This document shows, in pieces, positions 1-6,939 of a stretch of 6,939 bases of DNA. Made by a program: the position numbers and the translations under genes. This DNA is from JBDTGE01 sp050742975. Lineage in GTDB: Bacteria; Actinomycetota; Actinomycetes; Mycobacteriales; Jatrophihabitantaceae. The notes beneath the pieces were generated by a model that saw only the letters and a program-made list of their open reading frames with translations, had not been told where the DNA came from and did not search any database. Within the stretch, counting starts at the first letter, position 1. Each line of letters starts with the position of its first letter. The stretch covers positions 1 to 6,939 of the forward strand of contig JBOGDQ010000119.1 in NCBI GenBank assembly GCA_050742975.1, given 5' to 3'.

Positions 1-268
1 ACAGGTCAACGAGCGGCGTCGTGTAAACGGGCTGCAGCCCGGTCGCGACGTCGACCGCGCCGTCGACGTTCCCGGAGTAGATCGCCGAGAGCGCGACGGC
101 CGACAGGGTGCGCGTCCGCTCGTCGACGTCGGCCGGGCAGGCGCCCTCGACCTCGACGCAGAACGCGCAACCGTGGGGGTCACCGGCCGCGTTGAAGCAG
201 TAGCCGGACAGACACGAGCATTCGACGTCAAGATCGGCAGCGGTGGAGTCGGTGGGAATGGTGGTCAT
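1..268 (-). CDS. Cys-rich small protein of unknown function, partial (C-terminus off the left edge)
   Basis: I do not recognise this protein. The minus-strand frame opens with ATG at 268-266 and stays open for 89 codons to the window edge. A clear Shine-Dalgarno (AAGGAG, complement of 278-283) lies 9 nt upstream, which supports both gene and start. The N-terminus begins MTTIPTDSTAADLD and carries six cysteines at residues 17, 19, 24, 34, 37 and 44, spaced CxC-x4-C-x9-CxxC-x6-C, with His32 between them. This could be a small zinc-binding or disulfide-bonded module. There is no signal peptide or membrane segment at the start, so a cytoplasmic zinc-type fold is the more likely reading, by inference. 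Residues 49-89 are free of cysteine and rich in Val, Asp and Ala. It is transcribed away from the broken comEC gene, so it may be the outermost gene of an inserted element. The existence of the gene is fairly secure; its function is unknown. Confidence 0.68.
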   Translation of the reverse strand, partial: MTTIPTDSTAADLDVECSCLSGYCFNAAGDPHGCAFCVEVEGACPADVDERTRTLSAVALSAIYSGNVDGAVDVATGLQPVYTTPLVDL

Positions 269-277
269 GGTGGGAAT

Positions 278-283
278 CTCCTT
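278..283 (-). promoter_or_regulatory. Shine-Dalgarno of the Cys-rich gene
   Basis: CTCCTT on the plus strand reads AAGGAG on the minus strand, 9 nt before the ATG at 268. It is the best ribosome binding site in the window and fixes the start of the partial minus-strand gene. Confidence 0.65.
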
Positions 284-298
284 CCGTACCGCCGTCCG

Positions 299-315
299 GT
301 GACTTACCTAGTCAC
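299..315. repeat. Perfect 6-bp inverted repeat at the comEC junction
   Basis: GTGACT (299-304) and AGTCAC (310-315) are exact reverse complements around the 5-nt spacer TACCT. The repeat lies in one of the few AT-richer spots of the window. It is 16 nt beyond the Shine-Dalgarno of the minus-strand Cys-rich gene and 10 nt before the point where ComEC-like coding sequence begins (about 325). It could be an operator in the promoter region of the minus-strand gene or part of a recombination (attachment) site. Sequence alone cannot separate these, and a 6-bp repeat can also arise by chance. Confidence 0.4.
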
Positions 316-325
316 GATGCGAATA
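300..325. other. comEC: Probable junction where comEC has lost its 5' part
   Basis: Read in the ComEC frame, codons from 325 onward give S-G-T-N-C-S-I-L-I-G, which matches the conserved actinobacterial ComEC segment usually preceded by a His-Leu-x-Ala-Val stretch. Codons immediately upstream (313-324: H-D-A-N) no longer fit, and further upstream the frame is non-coding in character and closed by TGA at 193-195. The change from conserved coding sequence to unrelated sequence is therefore sharp. Possible causes are an integrated element with its end here, a deletion or rearrangement, or an assembly chimera. Confidence 0.5.
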
Positions 326-357
326 GCGGAACGAACTGCTCGATCCTGATCGGCGCC

Positions 358-1908
358 GTGCTGCTCGTCCTGCGCCGGTTGCGGGTACGGCCCGTGCTGT
401 GCGCCCTGGCCGGTGTGCTCGTGGTGATCGCGTTCGTGGTGGTCGCGCGACCGGAGCCCAGCGTGCTGCGCGCTGCGGTGATGGGCAGCATCGCGCTGTC
501 CGCACTTGCCTCGGGACGGCCGAGGCAGGCGCTGCCAGTGCTGTCCGCGGCGGTCATCGGGCTGCTCGTCTGGGATCCACGGCTCGCGGCGGACGCCGGG
601 TTCACGATGTCGGTTCTCGCCACCGCGGCGATCCTGGTGATCGCTCCGGGGTGGGCGGCCGCGCTGCGGGAGCGGCACGTCCCGGTGGGGGTCGCCGAGC
701 TGGTGGCTGTCGCGGCGGCAGCGCACCTGGTCACCGCACCGGTCATCGCGGCGATCTCCGGACGCGTCAGCCTAGTCGCCATCCCGGCGAACGTGCTCGT
801 CGAACCGGTGGTCGCCGCCGCGACCGTGCTCGGCTTCCTCGCGGCGCTGCTCGCGCCGGTGTCGATCGGGGTAGGGGCTTCCGTCGCGTGGCTGGCGGGC
901 TGGCCGACGCGATGGCTGGTCTGGGTGGCCGAGTGGTTCGGCGGCCTGCACGGCGCGACCGTGTCCTGGCCGAGTGGCGAGGCCGGTGGCCTCAGCCTGC
1001 TCGCCGTGACCTCGATGCTGTGGCTGCTCGCGCGCCGAGCCGGGCCTCGTCGTGTCATCGCCGCCACCGCCGCCGTCGCGCTCGTCGTGCAGATCCCGGT
1101 GCGTTCGGTCGCGTCCGGCTGGCCGCCGCACGGCTGGCTGTTCGTCGCCTGCGATGTCGGGCAGGGCGACGGTCTGGTGCTGCGGGCCGGACCGCACAGC
1201 GCGGTGGAGATCGACGCCGGTCCGGATCCGGTAGCGATGGATCGTTGCCTGCGCGACCTCGGCATCACCGACATCCCGTTGCTGGTGTTCACCCACTTCC
1301 ACCTCGACCACGTCGGCGGGATCGCGGGCGCCCTGCGGGGTCGGCACGTCGGCACAGTTGTGGCCGGTCCGCTGGCGGATCCGGCGTCGGGTGTCCGGGA
1401 TGTCGACGCAGCGCTCGCACCCCGCCAAGTCCGGGTTTCGGTGCCTTCACCCGGTACCCGGTTCGACATCGGGAAGGTGCACCTGGACGTCCTCGGGCCG
1501 GCCGCCGCGTACCACGGCACCCGGTCGGATCCGAACAACTCCTCGCTCGTGCTTCGCGCGAGCGTCGACGGCGTCCGCATCCTGCTGCCGGGCGACGTCG
1601 AGGTGGAGGCGCAGCGCGCGTTGCTCGACTCGGGCGCCGACCTGCGGGCCGATGTCCTGAAGGTGCCGCACCACGGGTCGGCCTACTCCGACGCCGGCTT
1701 CCTCGCGGCCGTGCAGGCCCGGATCGGTGTGATCTCGGTGGGCCGGCACAACGACTACGGGCATCCGTCCGCGCTACTGCTCGGCACGATGGGTCGCCTC
1801 GGGGTCCCTGTCCGGCGCACGGACGAGGACGGCGATGTCGCGATCTGCGGAACGTCCGCGAGCCTGCACGTGGTCGTCCGCGGCGTGGCTGCGAGCACCG
1901 TCGGATGA
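358..1908 (+). CDS. comEC: ComEC/Rec2-family competence protein, N-terminally truncated (probable pseudogene remnant)
   Basis: ComEC forms the inner-membrane channel that passes single-stranded DNA into the cell during natural transformation. The 516-residue frame from GTG 358 holds the back half of the 'Competence' membrane domain: hydrophobic segments near residues 10-30, 35-51, 58-72, 82-98, 112-134, 138-168, 207-225 and 232-247, with the typical SVLRAAVMG at 35-43. A complete metallo-beta-lactamase-like domain follows: DVGQGD (266-271), THFHLDHVGG (312-321), DPNNSS (391-396), LPGDVE (410-415), VPHHGS (436-441) and GHPS (468-471). Metal-ligand residues look intact. Full-length actinobacterial homologues are roughly 750-850 residues, so the N-terminal OB-like/DUF4131 part and the first half of the channel are missing. 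Homologous coding actually begins near 325, upstream of any start codon, and GTG 358 has no evident Shine-Dalgarno; 358 is only the first possible start. A working channel is unlikely. Family assignment is firm; whether it is expressed is open. Confidence 0.88.
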   Translation: MLLVLRRLRVRPVLCALAGVLVVIAFVVVARPEPSVLRAAVMGSIALSALASGRPRQALPVLSAAVIGLLVWDPRLAADAGFTMSVLATAAILVIAPGWAAALRERHVPVGVAELVAVAAAAHLVTAPVIAAISGRVSLVAIPANVLVEPVVAAATVLGFLAALLAPVSIGVGASVAWLAGWPTRWLVWVAEWFGGLHGATVSWPSGEAGGLSLLAVTSMLWLLARRAGPRRVIAATAAVALVVQIPVRSVASGWPPHGWLFVACDVGQGDGLVLRAGPHSAVEIDAGPDPVAMDRCLRDLGITDIPLLVFTHFHLDHVGGIAGALRGRHVGTVVAGPLADPASGVRDVDAALAPRQVRVSVPSPGTRFDIGKVHLDVLGPAAAYHGTRSDPNNSSLVLRASVDGVRILLPGDVEVEAQRALLDSGADLRADVLKVPHHGSAYSDAGFLAAVQARIGVISVGRHNDYGHPSALLLGTMGRLGVPVRRTDEDGDVAICGTSASLHVVVRGVAASTVG

Positions 1909-1969
1909 CGCGCCCGCTTGATCCGGTGGTGCGGTCGGTGCAGTCGGCGGGCGGTGCCAGGATGGACTC

Positions 1970-2962
1970 ATGCCCGCCCGCCCCGTCAGCCCGGACGACC
2001 TGCCCGATCACCTGCCACCGGTGGTGCTGCTGGTGGGCGACGAGGAGTTGCTGGTCGGCCGCGCGATCACCGCCCTGTCCGCCGCGGCCCGCCGTCAGGA
2101 CCCGGCCGTGACCTTGAGCGAGTGCGCGGGTTCCGAGCTCGAGGGCGTCGAGCTGCACGAACTGCTGGGCCCATCGCTGTTCGGCGATGCCCGGCTCATC
2201 GTCGTGCGGGCTGCGCAGGACGTCAGGGTCGCCGCATTCGCGGTGCTCAAGCCGTACCTCGAGACGCCCGCGGATTCGATCACGATCGTGCTGCAGCACG
2301 CCGGGAGCGCGAAGGGAAAGGCGCTGCTCGACACCGCGCGCAAGGCCGGAGCGCTCGAGATCGGCTGCGCCAAGCTGACCCGGTCCGAGGACCGCCTGGA
2401 CTTCGTGCGGAACGAGGTGCGGCGCGCGGGCGGGCGGATCGCCCCCGACGCAGTCGCGGCCCTGGCGGACGCGGTGGGCACCGACCTGCGCGAGCTCGCC
2501 TCGGTGTCGGCGCAACTCGTCAGCGACTCGGGCGGGACGGTCGACGTCGACATCGTTCGGGCCTACCACAAGGGGCGCGCAGAGGTGACCGGCTTCGCGG
2601 TGTCCGATCGGGTGATGGCCGGTAACGGCGACGCCGCGCTGGAGGCCCTGCGGTTCGCGCTGGTGGTCGGCGTCCCGCACGTGCTCATCGCGGATGCGCT
2701 GGCCGACGGCGTCCGCTCGCTGGCCCGGGTCGCGTCCGCCGGCCGAGGGGATCCGTACTCGCTCGCGTCCAAGCTGGGCATGCCGCCGTGGAAGATCAAG
2801 AAGGCCCAGGGTCAGGTTCGCGGCTGGTCAGAACTCGGTGTGCGGCGGGCGCTCGGGATCGTCGCCGGCCTCAACGCCGACGTGAAGGGTGAGGCGGCGT
2901 CCGGTGACTACGCCCTCGAGCGCGCCGTCCGAAACCTGCTCGCCGCGCGCGCCGTGCGCTGA
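1970..2962 (+). CDS. holA: DNA polymerase III subunit delta
   Basis: Delta is the clamp-loader subunit that opens the beta sliding clamp so it can be placed on primed DNA at the replication fork; it works in the cytoplasm with the DnaX (tau/gamma) and delta-prime subunits. The 330-residue length is normal for the family. The N-terminal AAA+-like domain starts with VVLLVGDEELLV (18-29), the family's degenerate, non-ATP-binding counterpart of a P-loop. The conserved SLFGDARLIVV (69-79), which follows the beta-strand after the clamp-interacting region, is present. A helical middle part (about 170-210, ending before HKGRAEVTGFAV) and a C-terminal collar domain including GMPPWKIKKAQ follow. The ATG at 1970 is preceded by AGGA (1959-1962) with a 7-nt gap. 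It sits 61 nt after the comEC remnant, on the same strand, probably once the same operon. With comEC cut, its promoter is unclear; TTGATC at 1918-1923 is the only weak -35-like hexamer I see in the gap. Confidence 0.93.
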   Translation: MPARPVSPDDLPDHLPPVVLLVGDEELLVGRAITALSAAARRQDPAVTLSECAGSELEGVELHELLGPSLFGDARLIVVRAAQDVRVAAFAVLKPYLETPADSITIVLQHAGSAKGKALLDTARKAGALEIGCAKLTRSEDRLDFVRNEVRRAGGRIAPDAVAALADAVGTDLRELASVSAQLVSDSGGTVDVDIVRAYHKGRAEVTGFAVSDRVMAGNGDAALEALRFALVVGVPHVLIADALADGVRSLARVASAGRGDPYSLASKLGMPPWKIKKAQGQVRGWSELGVRRALGIVAGLNADVKGEAASGDYALERAVRNLLAARAVR

Positions 2963-2972
2963 ACAGCATGAA

Positions 2973-3016
2973 GCCCGCGCCCCCTGTCCCTCGGTGCGGG
3001 CAGCGGGAGCGCGGGC
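2973..3016. terminator. Bidirectional hairpin terminator between holA and rpsT
   Basis: GCCCGCGC (2973-2980) pairs perfectly with GCGCGGGC (3009-3016). Inside it, CCC/CTG/CCC on the left can pair with GGG/CAG/GGG on the right with single-base bulges, leaving a loop of about 7 nt (2991-2997). The result is a stem of about 17 pairs. It begins 10 nt after the holA stop and ends 23 nt beyond the rpsT stop, so it can serve both convergent genes. No T-run follows on either strand, as is common for high-GC actinobacterial terminators. Confidence 0.75.
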
Positions 3017-3039
3017 CTGGAAGAGGCGGCTTGCGGCGC

Positions 3040-3300
3040 TCAGACCTTGCTGGCGCGGGCCGCCATGGCCGACTTCTTGTTCGCGGCCTGGTTGGCGTGG
3101 ATGACGCCCTTGCTGGCGGCCTTGTCGAGCTGGCGCGAGGCCGACTGCAGCGCCTGCTGGGTCGCCTCGCGGTCACCGGAGTCCGCTGTCTCGCGGAACG
3201 TGCGGATCGCCGTCTTGAGCGAGGACTTGACGCTCTTGTTCCGCAGCCGCGCCTGCTCGTTGGTGCGGATGCGCTTGATCTGGGACTTGATGTTCGCCAC
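3040..3300 (-). CDS. rpsT: 30S ribosomal protein S20
   Basis: S20 binds 16S rRNA early in 30S subunit assembly, near the bottom of the body. The 86-residue product has the expected length, high Lys/Arg content and family signatures: MANIKSQIKRIRTNE at the N-terminus, a long helical basic region (18-35), and the conserved C-terminal KGVIHANQAANKKS (64-77). The start codon is GTG (complement of 3298-3300), preceded by GAGG with a 7-nt gap. It is convergent with holA and probably transcribed alone or with its minus-strand upstream neighbour; a 160-bp gap upstream holds a possible promoter and leader hairpin. S20 is translationally autoregulated in Escherichia coli, but I see no direct evidence for or against that here. 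Confidence 0.97.
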   Translation of the reverse strand: MANIKSQIKRIRTNEQARLRNKSVKSSLKTAIRTFRETADSGDREATQQALQSASRQLDKAASKGVIHANQAANKKSAMAARASKV

Positions 3301-3371
3301 GAAGAAGCCTCGACGTTCGCAATCTAGGGAGTGGAACCTGCGTGTGCCTGCGGCCTGAGCGACCGCCTGGG

Positions 3372-3388
3372 CCCCCGGCGGACGGGGG
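3372..3388 (-). other. GC hairpin in the rpsT upstream region
   Basis: On the plus strand CCCCCG (3372-3377) and CGGGGG (3383-3388) are perfect reverse complements around a 5-nt loop. On the rpsT transcript it would lie about 70-90 nt before the GTG start. It may end transcription from the upstream minus-strand gene (stop at 3461) or be a structural element of the rpsT leader. There is no T-run next to it. Confidence 0.4.
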
Positions 3389-3402
3389 AGGACAACCGCG
3401 CC

Positions 3403-3432
3403 AGACTATCAGCGCGCCTGTGTCGGCCCCAA
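3403..3432 (-). promoter_or_regulatory. Possible rpsT promoter
   Basis: On the minus strand, TTGGGG (complement of 3427-3432) is followed after 18 nt by TAGTCT (complement of 3403-3408), which fits the loose TAnnnT form of actinobacterial -10 boxes. Transcription would start near 3396 and give a leader of about 95 nt. The match to consensus is poor (3 of 6 in each box). TAGATT, the complement of 3322-3327 and closer to the gene, is an alternative -10 without a good -35. Confidence 0.3.
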
Positions 3433-3460
3433 ATCCCGGGGCAACGGGTCGGACCGCGCG

Positions 3461-3829
3461 TCAGCCGGCAGCAGCGCGGACCGTCACCAACTCGTATCTG
3501 GTGTACAGGTAGGTGCGAACGCCGTCCTCGCCGCTGACGACCTCGCTGAGCGGCTGGTCGCCGCCGTCGTCGTCCACTGTTGCCACCCCGTCGATGAAGA
3601 AGACGCCTGAGTCGACCGGGGCCAGATCGGTGAGTTCGACGACGACGTAGCGGCCACCCAGCGACTCGACGAGCGTGCGCAGGTCGCCGGCCTTGAGCTG
3701 GCCGGTGTTGGTGTGGACGCTCACCACCTCCTGCCAGTCGTCCTCGCCCGGTGAGGTGTTGACCAGGTCGCCCTTCTTCAGCGAGATGGCAGGGACGCGG
3801 TATTCGACGGTTGCACGCGGATCGCTCAT
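3461..3829 (-). CDS. Small acidic protein of unknown function
   Basis: I do not recognise this 122-residue protein. The frame is well separated from its neighbours, uses codons like them, and predicts an ordered, strand-rich chain. It begins MSDPRATVEYRVP, followed by LKKGDLVNTSP (18-28), a Trp-containing WQEVVSVHTN (32-41), a short helical stretch DLRTLVESL (49-57), then RYVVVELTDL (60-69), GVFFIDGVATV (75-85) and RTYLYTRYELVTVR (105-118). Alternating hydrophobic residues suggest a small beta-barrel or SH3-like fold, by inference. It is acidic (Asp/Glu clusters at 29-31 and 86-92) with no signal peptide, membrane segment or cysteine. The ATG at 3829 is preferred; an in-frame ATG three codons earlier (3838) is possible, and neither has a strong Shine-Dalgarno. 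It is divergent from lepA and upstream of rpsT on the same strand, so a translation-related role is conceivable but unsupported. Confidence 0.72.
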   Translation of the reverse strand: MSDPRATVEYRVPAISLKKGDLVNTSPGEDDWQEVVSVHTNTGQLKAGDLRTLVESLGGRYVVVELTDLAPVDSGVFFIDGVATVDDDGGDQPLSEVVSGEDGVRTYLYTRYELVTVRAAAG

Positions 3830-3928
3830 GGCCGCCATCTTGCCCGATCCCGTCCGCGCCGTCCGACAGGTGCAGGACAGCGGCCCGGTTCGGGTGACCC
3901 GGCGTGCGACCATGGACCGCAATGCCCG

Positions 3929-3950
3929 GGGGCCGGAACACGTCGGCCCC
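3929..3950 (+). other. Hairpin in the proposed lepA leader
   Basis: GGGGCCG (3929-3935) and CGGCCCC (3944-3950) are exact reverse complements around an 8-nt loop, ending 19 nt before the chosen lepA start at 3970. If lepA starts there, the hairpin is in the untranslated leader close to the ribosome binding region and could influence initiation. If lepA starts at 3904 or 3922 it is coding sequence and probably incidental. Confidence 0.35.
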
Positions 3951-3969
3951 ACCCTTCGAGAGTGAGCAC

Positions 3970-5828
<1,859 letters not shown>

Positions 5829-5829
<1 letters not shown>

Positions 5830-5847
5830 CTCCGCCGCGGACGGAGT
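5829..5847. terminator. Compact bidirectional terminator between lepA and the methyltransferase gene
   Basis: ACTCCG (5829-5834) and CGGAGT (5842-5847) form a perfect 6-bp stem around a 7-nt loop. The first base is the last base of the lepA TGA, and the methyltransferase stop lies at 5851-5853 on the other strand. The hairpin fills nearly the whole 21-nt gap between two convergent genes. It lacks a T-run on either strand. Confidence 0.6.
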
Positions 5848-5850
5848 ATG

Positions 5851-6681
5851 TCAGCGGACGGCCGTCGCGATGACCGAGTACGTCGGCATCGCGACCGTGC
5901 CGTCTGCCAACGCCCATCGGGCGAACCGATCGGCGATCATGGCGCGGGCGCGGACCTGCGCACTCGGGTCGAGCGCGTCCAGCAGGCCGCCGAACGGGGT
6001 GCCCTGGATCGCGGCGACCAGCGCGTCGACGGCGGACCAGTGGGTGAGCAGCTCGACCTCTCGCGAGTCGATGTGCGCGAACCCGGCGTCGGCGAGCAGG
6101 CCCCGCATCTCGTCCGGGCTGAGGACGTAGCTGGTCTCGTCGTACGCACCGGGGAACGGCGCAGGCGCCCCGAGATCCTGCAGCGCGCCGTTCATCGGGC
6201 CGAACGGAACCACGTCGTGCCCTGGCGTCCACACCGCGATGCCGACCACGCCGCCCGGCCGCAGCACGCGGTGCAGTTCGCGGACGGCACCGGGCCGGTC
6301 GGGGAAGAACGGCATGCCCTGCTGGCACAGCACCACGTCGAAGTCGCCGTCGCGGCGGCCCAGCTCGGTCACCGGGGCGACGGCCGTCTCGATCGGCGCC
6401 CAGCCGGGAACGGGGCGATGGCCGGCGTTGAAGGCGATCATCGCCGGGCTGATGTCGGTCGACACGACCGTCCCGTTCGGGCCTGCGCGTCGCGCGGCCG
6501 CGCGGCTCACCACACCGGTGCCGGCGGCGACGTCCAGCACCCGGGCACCGGGTTCGATCCCGACGGCGTCGAGCAGCACCTCGGCCCACGGCTCGAACAG
6601 GGACGGCGCGAGCAGTCGCTCGTACCTCTCGGGCAGCGAGGCGTCGGTGAACGCGGTTGTGCGGGCGGGCTGCTCGCTCAT
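5851..6681 (-). CDS. Class I SAM-dependent methyltransferase
   Basis: The 276-residue product is a soluble Rossmann-fold methyltransferase that should transfer a methyl group from S-adenosylmethionine to a small molecule; the substrate cannot be told from sequence. Visible motifs are motif I VLDVAAGTG (48-56, SAM-binding glycine loop), VVSTDISPAMI (72-82, with the acidic Asp76 expected to contact the SAM ribose), FDVVLCQQGMPFFPD (114-128), and LRPGG (140-144). The layout fits the UbiE/Methyltransf_11 type. The C-terminal 120 residues form a lid-like part that often carries specificity. The start ATG at 6681 overlaps the stop of the upstream VOC gene (shared ATGA, 4 bp), which signals translational coupling; a longer frame reaching 6771 only overlaps VOC coding sequence and is rejected. 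It is convergent with lepA. Confidence 0.9.
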   Translation of the reverse strand: MSEQPARTTAFTDASLPERYERLLAPSLFEPWAEVLLDAVGIEPGARVLDVAAGTGVVSRAAARRAGPNGTVVSTDISPAMIAFNAGHRPVPGWAPIETAVAPVTELGRRDGDFDVVLCQQGMPFFPDRPGAVRELHRVLRPGGVVGIAVWTPGHDVVPFGPMNGALQDLGAPAPFPGAYDETSYVLSPDEMRGLLADAGFAHIDSREVELLTHWSAVDALVAAIQGTPFGGLLDALDPSAQVRARAMIADRFARWALADGTVAMPTYSVIATAVR

Positions 6682-6939
6682 GATTCGCGCTCGTGGCAGA
6701 CGGCCTCGACGCTGTTGCCGTCCGGGTCGCGGACGAAGGCGGCGTAGTAGTGCTCGTGATACTCCGGCCATACCCGCGGCTCGTGCAGGACCGTGACGCC
6801 GACGGCGCGCGCCGCTTCGCAGAACGCCAGGACCGCCTTACGGTCCGGCGCGGCGAAGGCGATGTGGGACTCGCGGAAACCGTCCCCTGTCGCCTGCGCC
6901 CCGATCCAGAAGTCCGGCCGGTCCGGCGTGCCGTAACCG
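6678..6939 (-). CDS. VOC (glyoxalase/bleomycin-resistance) family protein, partial (N-terminus off the right edge)
   Basis: The last 86 codons are present. The tail contains PDFWIGA, ESHIAFAAPDRKAV with a His in the position of a VOC metal ligand, HEHYYAAFVRDPDGNSVEAV with Tyr-Tyr and the conserved DPDGNxxE ending whose Glu is the usual second ligand, and the terminus CHERES. VOC proteins are built from paired beta-alpha-beta-beta-beta units that bind a divalent metal and act as lyases, dioxygenases, epimerases or antibiotic-binding proteins. Members of this sequence type are mostly annotated only as glyoxalase-like. The fragment is about the C-terminal two thirds of a typical 120-135-residue protein. 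It is the upstream partner of the methyltransferase gene, with a 4-bp overlap. Confidence 0.88.
   Translation of the reverse strand, partial: GYGTPDRPDFWIGAQATGDGFRESHIAFAAPDRKAVLAFCEAARAVGVTVLHEPRVWPEYHEHYYAAFVRDPDGNSVEAVCHERES

Noticed and set aside
28..41. Perfect 14-bp palindrome CGGGCTGCAGCCCG
   Set aside because: It lies inside the coding sequence of the Cys-rich gene with no second copy seen; likely a chance product of GC-rich codons.
48..69. 8-bp inverted arms ACGTCGAC / GTCGACGT with a 6-nt loop
   Set aside because: Built from repeated GTC-GAC (Val-Asp) codons; the same words recur nearby (122-130), so codon use explains it better than a binding site.
312..1580. Long minus-strand open frame (422 codons) opposite the comEC remnant
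   Set aside because: Ser/Thr/Ala/Arg-rich shadow of a real ComEC frame with clear family motifs; no ribosome binding site or recognisable domain.
399..2111. Plus-strand 570-codon open frame overlapping comEC and holA
   Set aside because: Arg/Gly/Ala-rich out-of-frame reading of two genes with confirmed motifs; it crosses the comEC stop and the holA start.
3830..3952. 41-residue N-terminal extension of the small acidic protein
   Set aside because: The extension is Arg/Thr-rich and unlike the rest of the protein; it would run through the divergent lepA leader.
6679..6771. 30-residue N-terminal extension of the methyltransferase frame
   Set aside because: It overlaps VOC coding sequence, is Arg-rich and low-complexity, and the ATGA-coupled ATG at 6681 fits the family's start.

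Overview
The window is a GC-rich (looks about 70% G+C) piece of chromosome from an actinomycete. GTG starts are used for rpsT and probably lepA. The protein sequences of ComEC, HolA, S20 and LepA look actinobacterial, and the order comEC - holA - rpsT(minus) - lepA is, from general knowledge, a common actinobacterial arrangement. I cannot name the genus.

Layout, left to right. (1) Positions 1-268, minus strand: the first 89 codons of an unrecognised small protein with six cysteines in its first 44 residues; it runs off the left edge and has a good Shine-Dalgarno. (2) Positions 299-325: a junction carrying a perfect 6-bp inverted repeat, at which the comEC reading frame starts abruptly in the middle of a conserved motif. 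(3) Positions 325-1908, plus: the C-terminal part of ComEC/Rec2, i.e. the back half of the membrane 'Competence' domain and a complete metallo-beta-lactamase-like domain, with its N-terminal part missing. (4) Positions 1970-2962, plus: holA, the DNA polymerase III delta subunit. (5) A strong hairpin at 2973-3016 separates holA from convergent rpsT (3040-3300, minus, ribosomal protein S20). (6) Positions 3461-3829, minus: a small unrecognised acidic protein divergent from lepA. (7) Positions 3970-5829, plus: lepA (elongation factor 4). (8) A compact hairpin at 5829-5847 separates lepA from a convergent minus-strand pair: an incomplete VOC/glyoxalase-family gene (right edge) whose stop overlaps by 4 bp the start of a class I SAM-dependent methyltransferase gene (5851-6681).

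The core is housekeeping: clamp loading for replication (holA), the 30S subunit (rpsT) and a translation GTPase (lepA). The accessory part is at the edges. The left end looks like the boundary of an inserted element or a rearrangement (or an assembly join) that has cut comEC. The right end holds a two-gene unit of uncertain metabolic role where hemW or heat-shock genes often follow lepA in other actinomycetes. I see no CRISPR array, rRNA, tRNA or recognisable transposase. Nothing here amounts to a convincing new system; the comEC junction with the Cys-rich gene is the strongest lead.
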